Shown here in pieces: positions 7,359 through 15,743 of a stretch of DNA of 28,204 bases. The notes under the pieces were generated by a model. The model saw only the letters and a program-made list of their open reading frames with translations, searched no databases and was not told the origin of the DNA. The stretch is from Chlamydiales bacterium (GTDB lineage Bacteria; Chlamydiota; Chlamydiia; Chlamydiales; JAAKFR01), in assembly GCA_024233495.1 (NCBI GenBank), contig JACKPM010000011.1:1-28204 (forward strand), given 5' to 3'. Every line of letters starts with the position of its first letter. Positions within the stretch are counted from its first letter, which is position 1. A program made the translations under genes and the position numbers.

Positions 7359-8899
7359 GTAAGGGGCTAACAGCAGCATCTCTAGCCCTTCTACTTCAGA
7401 GGAGGGGCATTAAGGTCGCGATGCTGAAGCTCGACCCTTATCTCAATGTGGATCCAGGCACGATGAATCCCTTTGAGCATGGAGAGGTATACGTCACTGA
7501 TGATGGCGCAGAGACTGATCTCGATTTAGGCCACTACTACCGTTATACTTCCACTCCTCTTTCACGCTCTTCTATTGCAACATCAGGCCAAATTTATGAT
7601 ACAGTGATCAAAAAAGAGCGCCGGGGCGACTACTTAGGCAAAACCGTTCAGGTGATTCCTCACATCACAGATGAAATTAAGCAGCGCATCCTTGCTTGCG
7701 GCGAAGCGAATGATGCAGATGTTGTGCTGATTGAGATTGGAGGCACTGTGGGCGACATTGAGTCCCACCCTTTCCTGGAAGCTATTCGGCAATTTCGCTA
7801 TGAGCGCTCTGATTACTGTCTCAACATTCATATGACCTATGTGCCTTATTTGAAGGCTGCAGGCGAAGTGAAAACAAAGCCATCGCAACACAGTGTTCAA
7901 ACACTTAGAAGCATCGGTATTTTGCCTGATGTGATCATCTGCCGCTGTGAAGAGCCTTTAGATGAAAGCATTAAGGCAAAGATCAGCCTCTTTTGCAACG
8001 TGCCGAAACAGGCAGTATTTGACGAAGAGGATGTGAAACACTCCATCTATGAGGTGCCGATCAAGCTGCACGCTCAAGGGGTGGACAATGTCTTGATCAA
8101 AAAGCTCGACCTACCAGATGCACCTGTTGATCTGTCAGACTGGGAAGAGATTGTCGAGCGCATCAAGAATCCTAAGGGCACTGTGAAAGTAGGCATTGTT
8201 GGAAAGTACTTACAGCACCAAGATGCTTATAAATCAGTCTTTGAAGCGCTCAACCACGCAGCAATTCACTTCGGCTATCAGCTAGACTTAGAGCTTATAG
8301 AGTCTGATAAAGAAGATTCATTTAAGGAGTGCGATGGCTACCTTGTGCCAGGCGGTTTTGGCAAGCGAGGCTGGGAAGGAATGATTGATGCAGCGCGCTA
8401 CTGTCGTGAGCAGAAAGTGCCCTACTTCGGTATTTGTTTGGGGATGCACGTAATGGTGGTAGAGTTTGCGCGCCACGCACTCGGCCTTGAAGGAGCTGAC
8501 TCAACCGAAATGACCCCTGAAGCTGAAAAGCCTATTATCTCTCTGCTCACTGAGCAGAAGAAGGTTAAGAACTTAGGCGGCACAATGCGTCTTGGCGCGT
8601 ATACGTGTGAGCTTAAAGAAGGGTCAAAGGCATACCAAGCTTATGGAGCGGCTAAGATCTCCGAGAGACACCGTCATCGCTATGAGTTCAACAACGAATA
8701 CAAAGAGTGGGCTGAAGAGAAAGGACTTCTCTTCAACGGAACATTGGAAGGGGGCGAACTCTGCGAGATCGCTGAGGTGAAAGACCACCCTTGGATGGTG
8801 GGAGTACAGTTCCACCCTGAGTTCAAATCGAGACCAACAGAACCACACCCCCTCTTCCGCGACTTTATCGCAGCTACAATTGAGCACAAGAATGGGTAG
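7313..8899 (+). CDS. pyrG: CTP synthase
   Basis: This enzyme converts UTP to CTP using ATP and glutamine-derived ammonia. The N-terminal synthase domain has the P-loop GGVVSSLGKGL (9-19), DPYLNVDPGTMNP (41-53) and EIGGTVGDIE (141-150). The C-terminal class I glutaminase domain has nucleophile Cys375 in GICLGMH and the His/Glu pair in VQFHPEF (498-504). The residue after GICLGM is usually Gln; here it is His379, which is unusual. The 528-residue length is slightly under the common 535-550. The gene starts inside kdsB and ends eight bases inside yqgF, so the three are probably co-translated. Confidence 0.97.
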   Translation: MQKYIFVTGGVVSSLGKGLTAASLALLLQRRGIKVAMLKLDPYLNVDPGTMNPFEHGEVYVTDDGAETDLDLGHYYRYTSTPLSRSSIATSGQIYDTVIKKERRGDYLGKTVQVIPHITDEIKQRILACGEANDADVVLIEIGGTVGDIESHPFLEAIRQFRYERSDYCLNIHMTYVPYLKAAGEVKTKPSQHSVQTLRSIGILPDVIICRCEEPLDESIKAKISLFCNVPKQAVFDEEDVKHSIYEVPIKLHAQGVDNVLIKKLDLPDAPVDLSDWEEIVERIKNPKGTVKVGIVGKYLQHQDAYKSVFEALNHAAIHFGYQLDLELIESDKEDSFKECDGYLVPGGFGKRGWEGMIDAARYCREQKVPYFGICLGMHVMVVEFARHALGLEGADSTEMTPEAEKPIISLLTEQKKVKNLGGTMRLGAYTCELKEGSKAYQAYGAAKISERHRHRYEFNNEYKEWAEEKGLLFNGTLEGGELCEIAEVKDHPWMVGVQFHPEFKSRPTEPHPLFRDFIAATIEHKNG

Positions 8900-9323
8900 A
8901 AAGGTTGCAATTGACTTCGGACTCAAGAGATTAGGAATTGCCATCTCTGATGAAAGTGGCCTTATTGCTATGCCGCTTCCAAATGTCGAGGCACACAAAC
9001 AATCTGAGACCACAGTAGATCGCATTCTTAAAGCTCTTGATTCTTATGAGATAGATGAAATCATTGTTGGAAATCCCCTCCACTTGAGCGGCCGCTCAAG
9101 TTTCCTTTCCGATGAGGTGAAGCACTTTGTAGCCATTTTAGAAAAACACGTTTCGGTTGGTGTGAAGCTGTGGGATGAGCGCCTTTCCACCTTGCAGGCA
9201 GAGCGTTCGTTAAGAGAAGGCAACTTAAGCCGTAAGAAGCGCGCTAAGCTCGTTGACTCTGTTGCTGCAGTCATTCTTCTTCAAAGTTTTTTGGATTCCC
9301 AAATATCTGAAAATATAGTCTAA
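8892..9323 (+). CDS. yqgF: YqgF/RuvX Holliday junction resolvase-like RNase
   Basis: A 143-residue RNase H-fold protein. The family is tied to 16S rRNA 5' maturation in E. coli and was earlier predicted to be a Holliday junction resolvase. Visible motifs are VAIDFGLKRLGIAIS (5-19) with the first catalytic Asp, IVGNPLHLSG, LWDERLST and KLVDSVAAVILLQ with the last acidic residue. An upstream in-frame TTG at 8880 would add four residues; ATG 8892 fits the family start MGRKVAIDFG and overlaps the pyrG stop by eight bases. Confidence 0.93.
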   Translation: MGRKVAIDFGLKRLGIAISDESGLIAMPLPNVEAHKQSETTVDRILKALDSYEIDEIIVGNPLHLSGRSSFLSDEVKHFVAILEKHVSVGVKLWDERLSTLQAERSLREGNLSRKKRAKLVDSVAAVILLQSFLDSQISENIV

Positions 9324-9360
9324 TTATAATTAAGTGTTGTAGAACTATTAGGCTTTACTT

Positions 9361-10932
9361 ATGCATAACCCGTTTTCTGGCGTAACCACGATCAATTTTG
9401 ACCAAAACCCTCTAAAAGAAGAAGATACAAACTCTAAGATTGCTGAGCCCTGCATTTTGGTAATCTTTGGGGCAACCGGCGACCTAACCGCTCGCAAGCT
9501 TGTACCTGCACTCTACAACTTGGCAAGAGAGGGGCAACTTCCTCAACACTTTGCGTGTGTAGGATTTGCAAGAAGAGACAAGAGTCATGACGACTTTCGC
9601 AAGGAGATGCATGATGCGGTAAATGAGTTTTCCCGTGTTACGCCTGTTGACGAGCAGATTTGGAGCTCATTTCACGAGAAGGTTTTCTATCACCAGTCGA
9701 ACTTCGATGACGATGCGGGCTACGAATCTTTGCGTCAGTACTTAGAGGAACTCGACCAGAAGCTGGGCACAAAGGGAAACCGTGTCTTTTATCTCTCAAC
9801 ACAGCCAAGCTTCTTTCCCGACATTATCGAGAGATTGGGGAAACATAAGCTCGTCTATGACCCTCACACAGAAAAAGAGAAATGGTCCCGTGTGATCATT
9901 GAGAAACCTTTTGGACACGATTTGCACTCTGCAGCTGAGCTTCAAACATTTGTAGAGAAGCACCTCGATGAGAGTCAGATCTACCGCATCGACCACTACT
10001 TGGGAAAAGAGACGGTTCAAAACATTTTGATTTTCCGCTTTGCGAACTCGATTTTCGAGGCGCTCTGGAATAACCGCTACATCGATCACGTACAGATCAC
10101 TGTGGGTGAAGAGATTGGAATTGGAACGCGCGGTGCTTTCTTTGAAGAGGCGGGGATTTTGCGCGACATTGTGCAAAACCACATGATGCAGCTTCTTTCA
10201 ATGGTGACGATGGAGCCGCCGACGAACCTCTCTGCCAATGCGATTCGAGATGAGAAAGTAAAGGTATTGCAGGCAATTCGCCCTGTGGACCTGAAAGACT
10301 TTGACAATCAGGTAGTGCGGGGGCAGTACAAAGCGGGCTTTGTTGATGGGAAGCCAGCGATTGGGTATCGAGAAGAGAACAATGTAAATCCCGCCTCAAA
10401 CATTGAGACATTCTTTGCGGTAAAGATGTTCATCGATAACTGGCGTTGGGCGGGAGTCCCCTTCTACTTAAGAGCAGGAAAGCGGTTACCAAAACGCGCC
10501 TCCGAAATCACGATTTGCTTCAAAGAGGTACCAGGCATTCTCTTTGCGCAAAATGGAAAGAAGAATGAGCCAAACGTTCTTGTATTGCGCATTCAACCTG
10601 ATGAGGGCATTTCCATGAAGATGAACTGTAAGGTACCAGGACCCGCCTCTCCTATTCAGCCGGTGAAGATGGCGTTTCGTTATGGCTCTTACTTTGGTCT
10701 TACACCTCCCGAAGCATATGAACGTCTTATCTGCGATTGCATCCTTGGTGAAGGAACGCTCTTTGCCAGATGCGACGAGGTGATGGCCTCTTGGAAGTTT
10801 TTCACTCCAATTTTGGAACACTGGGCTAAGTTCCCTCCAAAAGACCTCCCCAACTACGAGTGCGGAACATGGGGGCCGCAAGCGGCGATTGATTTATTGG
10901 CCCGCGATGGAAGGGCGTGGAGATTGATTTAA
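9361..10932 (+). CDS. zwf: Glucose-6-phosphate 1-dehydrogenase
   Basis: This is the first enzyme of the oxidative pentose phosphate pathway; it oxidises glucose-6-phosphate and makes NADPH. The 523-residue protein has the dinucleotide motif FGATGDLTARKL (36-47), EKPFG (181-185) and the substrate-binding and catalytic RIDHYLGKE (209-217, His212), then IDNWRWAGVPFYLRAGKRL in the C-terminal domain. A 37-bp AT-rich gap separates it from yqgF and contains TATAAT at 9325-9330, but no matching -35 is seen. The stop overlaps the next ATG in TAATG. Together with opcA and pgl it forms a complete glucose-6-phosphate to 6-phosphogluconate module. Confidence 0.97.
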   Translation: MHNPFSGVTTINFDQNPLKEEDTNSKIAEPCILVIFGATGDLTARKLVPALYNLAREGQLPQHFACVGFARRDKSHDDFRKEMHDAVNEFSRVTPVDEQIWSSFHEKVFYHQSNFDDDAGYESLRQYLEELDQKLGTKGNRVFYLSTQPSFFPDIIERLGKHKLVYDPHTEKEKWSRVIIEKPFGHDLHSAAELQTFVEKHLDESQIYRIDHYLGKETVQNILIFRFANSIFEALWNNRYIDHVQITVGEEIGIGTRGAFFEEAGILRDIVQNHMMQLLSMVTMEPPTNLSANAIRDEKVKVLQAIRPVDLKDFDNQVVRGQYKAGFVDGKPAIGYREENNVNPASNIETFFAVKMFIDNWRWAGVPFYLRAGKRLPKRASEITICFKEVPGILFAQNGKKNEPNVLVLRIQPDEGISMKMNCKVPGPASPIQPVKMAFRYGSYFGLTPPEAYERLICDCILGEGTLFARCDEVMASWKFFTPILEHWAKFPPKDLPNYECGTWGPQAAIDLLARDGRAWRLI

Positions 10933-11996
10933 TGGCAAGCACTGTGCAAGAGACTGAAATAACTAACATTCATGAAGAGCTCAGGAAAATGTGGGATGCG
11001 GCGCAAGGCGAGAAGAAGACACGCGCCTCTCTGTTTAACCTTGTGCTCTATGTGCCAAAAGGTGAACGGATCGAACTCTTTGACACCATCGTTAACTCAG
11101 TAGTAAACAAATTCCCTTGCCGTGTATTGCTCATCGTTTGCGATGAAAAGTCGAAAGAAGATGTGCTCAATTCTACGGTCTCTTCTCATACGATTGGAGA
11201 GGGCAATCTCTCGATTTATTGTGAGATTGTGCGCATTGAAGTCTCTGGAAAATATGTACAACGCGTGCCTTTTTTAGTGATCCCTAACATTCAGGCCGAC
11301 CTCCCTGTCTACCTCATGTGGACACAGGACCCACTCTCTGAAAATTCCATTTTCCCTAAATTAGCGCGCATTGCACACCGCATCATCTTTGACTCTGAGT
11401 CAACTGCAAATCTCCAAAAGTATTCGCAAAAAGTACTCGAGATTGAAAATAGCTATCACGCTGAGGTGGGAGACCTCAACTGGAGTGCGCTTGCTGGATG
11501 GCGCAAGATCTTGGCAGAGTCATACAACGAACCCGAAATGCTCAACCATTTACGTCACTGCTCGGAAATCAAAATCACTTACAACAAGAGTGAGAGTGTG
11601 CTCCATCCCCACACAGAGATTGAAGCCGCCTATTTACAAGCATGGATTGCCTCTCGCCTCGACTGGAAGCTCCGCTCCTTTCTTACCTACACCAATGGAA
11701 AAGAGAAAGTAAAAGTCACGATTGAAGGAGTAAAGACTGACCTCCCAGCTGGAGCGATTGTCTCGCTTGAGCTTACAAGCAAAAACACAGGTGGACACTT
11801 CCGCTTCCGGCGAGAGCCCAACTCCCAAAAAGTGATGGGGCAGTTTTCAGACAATGAAAAATGTGACCTCCCGGTCTGCAACTTCTTAACAGGAGTTACA
11901 GAGGGAAAAGAGATTATCAATGAGATCTTCTACCCCTCTTCAAGAGAACACTTCTGCAGCGCATTAAACCTTTTAAGCATCACGAAATGGAAATGA
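10932..11996 (+). CDS. opcA: OpcA-like glucose-6-phosphate dehydrogenase assembly protein
   Basis: OpcA proteins bind and activate or assemble Zwf; the role is known best from cyanobacteria and actinobacteria. The 354-residue protein has the typical region LPVYLMWTQDPLSE, followed by FPKLARIAHRIIFDSES (family form: a Trp-rich strand, then D-R-x-I-x-D-S). Its C-terminal half carries a carbohydrate-module-like beta-rich stretch. I chose ATG 10932 (MASTVQE), which overlaps the zwf stop as TAATG, over an upstream GTG at 10917. The 3' end overlaps the pgl start. Its position between zwf and pgl strongly supports the assignment. From memory, Chlamydia trachomatis has zwf directly followed by pgl. 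Confidence 0.85.
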   Translation: MASTVQETEITNIHEELRKMWDAAQGEKKTRASLFNLVLYVPKGERIELFDTIVNSVVNKFPCRVLLIVCDEKSKEDVLNSTVSSHTIGEGNLSIYCEIVRIEVSGKYVQRVPFLVIPNIQADLPVYLMWTQDPLSENSIFPKLARIAHRIIFDSESTANLQKYSQKVLEIENSYHAEVGDLNWSALAGWRKILAESYNEPEMLNHLRHCSEIKITYNKSESVLHPHTEIEAAYLQAWIASRLDWKLRSFLTYTNGKEKVKVTIEGVKTDLPAGAIVSLELTSKNTGGHFRFRREPNSQKVMGQFSDNEKCDLPVCNFLTGVTEGKEIINEIFYPSSREHFCSALNLLSITKWK

Positions 11997-12748
11997 AAAA
12001 ACACGAACTAGACGAAAGACGCACACTATTCCTACCAGGAAATCATGACGCCACACTTAAATTTGCTGTGGAGCATTGGGTCAACACTGCTAACGAGGCA
12101 ATTGCAAAAAGAGGACGCTTCACTGTTGCTCTTTCAGGCGGTTCAACCCCAAAGAAGATATTTCAAGAACTCTCGACCAACTTCAAAAAGAAGGTAGACT
12201 GGAGCCGAGTTTACCTTTTTTGGAGCGATGAACGCTCAGTCCCACCCACAGACAAAGACAGTAACTACCACATGGCGATGGAAGAGGGAGGATTAAAAAA
12301 TCTTCTTATCCCTAAAGACCACATCTTTCGCATGGCAGCAGAAAATGAGCTTGAAAAGCATGCAGCCCTCTACCAGAAAAAAATTCAAGAGCACGTCCCC
12401 AACGCCTCTTTCGACCTTGTGATGCTCGGCATGGGCGACGACGGCCATACAGCCTCTCTTTTTCCGCACACAGAGGGTGTGCATGTAAAAGGACAGCTTG
12501 TCACACCTAACCATGTGCCTCAAAAAGATACTTGGCGCATGAGCTTCACCTTCGACTGCATCAACAACGCTCAAAATATTTGTCTCTATGTCTTAGGAGC
12601 AAACAAAAGCGAGATTCTTGCAAAAGTACTTACCTCCCCCCTCGACAAAGAAGCCTATCCCTCTCAGGGAGTAGGCTCTAAAGAACATAAGGCGTGCTGG
12701 ATCATTGATGAAGAGGCTAGCAAAAATCTCCTCGTCTCTCTAAAATAA
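11993..12748 (+). CDS. pgl: 6-phosphogluconolactonase
   Basis: It hydrolyses 6-phosphogluconolactone, the product of Zwf. The DevB/Pgl family motifs are VALSGGSTPKKIFQEL (residues about 45-60), LFWSDERSVPP (76-86), LGMGDDGHTASLFPH (145-159) with the catalytic His, and TPNHVPQKDTWRMSFT. It has about 251 residues, a normal length. ATG 11993 gives a clean ATGA overlap with the opcA stop; ATG 11987, two codons upstream, is also possible. tsaD begins four bases after the stop. Confidence 0.95.
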   Translation: MKKHELDERRTLFLPGNHDATLKFAVEHWVNTANEAIAKRGRFTVALSGGSTPKKIFQELSTNFKKKVDWSRVYLFWSDERSVPPTDKDSNYHMAMEEGGLKNLLIPKDHIFRMAAENELEKHAALYQKKIQEHVPNASFDLVMLGMGDDGHTASLFPHTEGVHVKGQLVTPNHVPQKDTWRMSFTFDCINNAQNICLYVLGANKSEILAKVLTSPLDKEAYPSQGVGSKEHKACWIIDEEASKNLLVSLK

Positions 12749-12752
12749 CTGC

Positions 12753-13790
12753 GTGATTGTTTTAGGAATTGAGACGACTTGTGATGAAACGGGCGTAGCA
12801 CTCGTGCGCGATGGGCATGAGATTTTGCTCAATCTCGTTGCCACTCAAGAGGTCCACGAAGTATATGGAGGGGTAGTGCCTGAGCTCGCCTGCCGCCGCC
12901 ACATCGACGTTTTGGCCCCTATGGTAGAAAAGGCGCTGGCTATTGCCAAGCCTGACCTTATTGCTGTGGCGCACGCCCCTGGTTTGATTGGGGCGCTCCT
13001 TATCGGCCTCAACTTTGCCAAAGCACTCTCTTTGGGCAGCGGCATCCCTTTTGTGGGGGTGAACCATATTGAGGCGCACCTCTATGCTGCGATGATGGGT
13101 CACGATGTTCCTCTTCCTGCTCTTGGTGTAGTGCTTTCAGGGGGGCATACGGAGCTTCTCTATATTGAAAAGCTCGGCCACTACAAGCTAATCGGCAAAA
13201 CGCAAGACGATGCGATTGGCGAGGCTTTTGACAAAACAGCAAAATTGCTCGATCTTCCCTATCCTGGCGGCCCCGAAGTAGAGAAGCTTGCCAAAAGAGG
13301 CACTCCTTGCTACCCCTTCAAAGCTGGACGCGTAAAGAAGAATCCCTTTGCTTTCTCATTTAGTGGATTGAAAACGGCTGTTCTTTACCAAGTGAAAGGG
13401 CAAGATGGCAACAAGCGCGACAAGAGTGCTTTAACAGACGAGGAAAAGGCAAATATCGCTGCAAGTTTTCAAGAGACTGCTTTGCGCGATGTTGCGCATA
13501 AAGCTATTCGCGCTTCTCAACAATTTTCTACTCGTAGTATTGTGCTAGGAGGGGGGGTGACGTGCAATCAACGGTTGCGCGCGCTTCTGGAAGAGAGTGC
13601 AAATATTCCCCTCTTTTTCCCGCCTCCAGGCTTGAGCTTGGATAACGGCGCGATGATTGCGGGTTTAGGGTACCATCAATTTATGGCGAAGGGGGGCGAT
13701 GCACTCGACCTAGAACCAAAACCGAGAACTGAACTTTATGAAAAGAGCGCTTTTTCTTTTTCTGCTCACACTCACAGCATGCCAACCTAA
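12753..13790 (+). CDS. tsaD: tRNA N6-adenosine threonylcarbamoyltransferase
   Basis: TsaD transfers the threonylcarbamoyl group from TC-AMP to A37 of tRNAs reading ANN codons, working with TsaB and TsaE. The Sua5-type enzyme earlier in the window supplies the TC-AMP. The 345-residue protein has ETTCDETGVALV (7-18), the metal-binding NHIEAH (104-109, His105 and His109), VLSGGHTEL, DDAIGEAFDKTAKLL, FSFSGLKTAV and SLDNGAMIA with Asp297. The start is GTG. The last 53 bases overlap the start of the first oppA. A G7 run codes the GGG of VLGGGVT. Confidence 0.96.
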   Translation: MIVLGIETTCDETGVALVRDGHEILLNLVATQEVHEVYGGVVPELACRRHIDVLAPMVEKALAIAKPDLIAVAHAPGLIGALLIGLNFAKALSLGSGIPFVGVNHIEAHLYAAMMGHDVPLPALGVVLSGGHTELLYIEKLGHYKLIGKTQDDAIGEAFDKTAKLLDLPYPGGPEVEKLAKRGTPCYPFKAGRVKKNPFAFSFSGLKTAVLYQVKGQDGNKRDKSALTDEEKANIAASFQETALRDVAHKAIRASQQFSTRSIVLGGGVTCNQRLRALLEESANIPLFFPPPGLSLDNGAMIAGLGYHQFMAKGGDALDLEPKPRTELYEKSAFSFSAHTHSMPT

Positions 13791-15333
13791 GCCCACAGAA
13801 ACAACGAAGCAGGTGCTCAGGCTCAACATGACAGAGGATGCCGTTTCACTTGATCCACGTGTTGTGCACCGCGTAAAAGACCTCACCCTTACCCGCCACC
13901 TTTTTGAAGGGCTCACCCGAATGGATGGCAACCATAAACCGCAGCTTGCTCTTGCCAAAGGGTATGAAATTTCTGAAGACAGGCATACCTATACCTTTCA
14001 CTTACGTCATACCGAGTGGAGCAATGGAGATGCGCTCATTGCTGACGACTTTGTCTATTCATGGAGACGCACACTTGATCCCTCTTTTGGAAGCCTCTGT
14101 GCTCACATGCTCTTCCCCATCAAAAATGCCGAAGAAGTGCATGCGCGCCATCTAGGGGCTGAAGCGCTTGGCGTGTACGCACGCGATGACCACACCCTTA
14201 TTGTAGAATTGGTAGAGCCCACCCCCTATTTTCTAGAGCTCGTCGCCTTTCCCACCTTCTTTCCTGTAAACCGCAACGTCGACCAAAACTTTCCTAATTG
14301 GGCAGCACCTCCTGGAAAACATTTTGCCTCCTCAGGCCCCTTCTTCTTAGAGAAGTGGATTCCTGACCAAGAGATCGTTTTGGGAAAAAATCCAAGCTAC
14401 TGGGATAGCTCTAACGTCTTTTTGGAAAAAATCGACTTCTCGATGATTGCCGACAACAACACCGAAAGTTTGCTATTCAATCAAGGACAACTTGACTGGC
14501 TCGGACAACCCCTTTCCAACAACATCTCCACTGAGCTTTTGGGCAGACTGAAAGAGGCACACCTCCTTGACAGCTATCTAATTGCTGGCACCTTTTGGTT
14601 TACCCTCAACGTGGACAAAGAACCCTTCACTAACGGTAAGATTCGCAAAGCATTTGCCCTTGCGCTCTCACGCGCTGAGATCATTGAGCACATCTTGCAA
14701 GGAGGACAAAGCGCTGCTACTTCCCCTATCCCCCCCTCTTTGGGACTCAGTGAAACACCTTACTTTCAAGACGGTGACACAGAGGAGGCTGCCCGCCTTT
14801 TTGAAGCAGCGCTTACCGAAATGGGGTGGACACGAGAAACCTTCCCCCGTGTTCAGCTCAAATTCCCTCCTCACGAGCGCAACCGCAAAATCGTGCAATA
14901 CGTGCAACAGAAGTGGCAAGAGACGTTTCACGTGCCCATCGATCTCGTGGCGCTCGAATATCAAGTGCACCAAGCGCATAAACAGCAGGGAAACTTTCAA
15001 GTCTGCTTGGGAGAGTGGATCGCCGACTATTTTGACCCCATTGCGTTCTTGGAGCTTTTCAAATACCGCAATGATAGCGAATTTGGAACGGGGATGAACC
15101 ACTCCAATTGGGTCGATCCTCAGTATACGGCACTCCTAGATGCCTCAATTCATGAGGCAGACCCACAGATGCGAAAAAAACTTTTACAGCAAGCTGAGCA
15201 AATTATTGTTGAGGCAATGCCTATTATCCCCCTCTACCACTACTCTTTTGACTATGTAAAGAAGGATTACGTACAGGGGGTTGTCCTCTCTCCCCTCGGC
15301 TCAAGCGACTTTAAGACAGCCCGAATCCAGTAG
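13738..15333 (+). CDS. oppA: Oligopeptide ABC transporter substrate-binding lipoprotein (first copy)
   Basis: This is the peptide-binding receptor of an Opp importer. The 531-residue protein has a lipoprotein signal ending LLTLTAC (Cys15). It shows the SBP family 5 pattern: SLDPRVVHRVKDLTLTRHLFEGLTRMD, the YTFHLR..EWSNGDALIADDFVYSWRR block, SSGPFFLEKW, NPSYWD, and a late GLSETP...EEAARLFEAAL segment. It is clearly paralogous to the gene at 16987. The ATG lies inside tsaD. Its stop codon TAG is the first base triplet of a 19-bp sequence repeated on the far side of the F-box/WD40 island, so the island probably interrupted an oppA1-oppA2 pair. Confidence 0.95.
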   Translation: MKRALFLFLLTLTACQPKPTETTKQVLRLNMTEDAVSLDPRVVHRVKDLTLTRHLFEGLTRMDGNHKPQLALAKGYEISEDRHTYTFHLRHTEWSNGDALIADDFVYSWRRTLDPSFGSLCAHMLFPIKNAEEVHARHLGAEALGVYARDDHTLIVELVEPTPYFLELVAFPTFFPVNRNVDQNFPNWAAPPGKHFASSGPFFLEKWIPDQEIVLGKNPSYWDSSNVFLEKIDFSMIADNNTESLLFNQGQLDWLGQPLSNNISTELLGRLKEAHLLDSYLIAGTFWFTLNVDKEPFTNGKIRKAFALALSRAEIIEHILQGGQSAATSPIPPSLGLSETPYFQDGDTEEAARLFEAALTEMGWTRETFPRVQLKFPPHERNRKIVQYVQQKWQETFHVPIDLVALEYQVHQAHKQQGNFQVCLGEWIADYFDPIAFLELFKYRNDSEFGTGMNHSNWVDPQYTALLDASIHEADPQMRKKLLQQAEQIIVEAMPIIPLYHYSFDYVKKDYVQGVVLSPLGSSDFKTARIQ

Positions 15334-15349
15334 AGAAGTTCCGATAAGC
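15331..15349 (+). repeat. 19-bp direct repeat, left copy
   Basis: TAGAGAAGTTCCGATAAGC begins at the oppA1 stop codon and is repeated exactly at 16899-16917, on the other side of the F-box/WD40 island. The repeat could be a target duplication or a trace of recombination. Confidence 0.85.
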
Positions 15350-15362
15350 GACTTTTTTGACT

Positions 15363-15415
15363 AGATGGTGTCGTCAAATTCGAGCTTAGATAGCTTTTTG
15401 GCTGATTTGACTATA
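15363..15415 (+). repeat. Family-A end followed by a family-B end (left boundary of island)
   Basis: AGATGGTGTCGTCAAATT at 15363-15380 is a family-A terminal sequence. After 18 variable bases, TTTTTGGCTGATTTG matches the reverse complement of the right-end subterminal region at about 16860-16872. GATTTGACTATA (15404-15415) equals the family-B end. This compound boundary faces the inverted copy at 16881-16899. Confidence 0.8.
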
Positions 15416-15455
15416 TTTTTTTCTTTTTTCAATGTGTTGTGCTAGAATACACTGC

Positions 15456-15743
15456 ATGAGCTCCCTGGGTTCAATCTCTGCCTCAGCAAATGCTTCTTAT
15501 GAGGAAAATTTAGCTAATCCTTTTAGCTCTCTTTCCGATGAAGTTATTGCAGAAATTTTTAATCGTTGTACTTTGCCAGAAATAGTGATGCTGATGCGCG
15601 TTTGCAGACGATTTTTCTTGATAGGTAAGATTCTACCTGTTTGGAGACGTCTATTCGAAAGAGCATGGATGGGACCATACCCAATAAGGTTAGACTCTCA
15701 ACGAGGCGCAGTTATCAGTATTTCTGTCAATTACAGCTTTTAA
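15456..15743 (+). CDS. F-box domain reading frame
   Basis: A 95-residue frame encodes a eukaryote-type F-box: FSSLSDEVIAEIFNRC, then LPEIVMLMRVCRRF and LPVWRRLFERAW with the conserved Trp. F-box proteins bind Skp1 in SCF ubiquitin ligases; environmental chlamydiae carry many as presumed effectors. ATG 15456 (MSSLGS) is preferred over ATG 15432, because TAGAAT at 15443-15448 may be a -10 element, though that leaves almost no leader. The frame ends in 21 residues without domain character, while a WD40 frame overlaps it in the -1 frame. Most likely this was one F-box-WD40 protein now split by a frameshift. Alternatives are two separate proteins or an unusual decoding event. Confidence 0.75.
   Translation: MSSLGSISASANASYEENLANPFSSLSDEVIAEIFNRCTLPEIVMLMRVCRRFFLIGKILPVWRRLFERAWMGPYPIRLDSQRGAVISISVNYSF

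Noticed and set aside
8624..9025. 133-residue minus-strand frame across the pyrG/yqgF junction
   Set aside because: It is the shadow of two well-supported genes.
15611..15617. ATTTTTC as a programmed -1 slippery site linking F-box and WD40 frames
   Set aside because: The -1 frame has a TAA at 15626-15628, so slippage here would end translation before the WD40 part.
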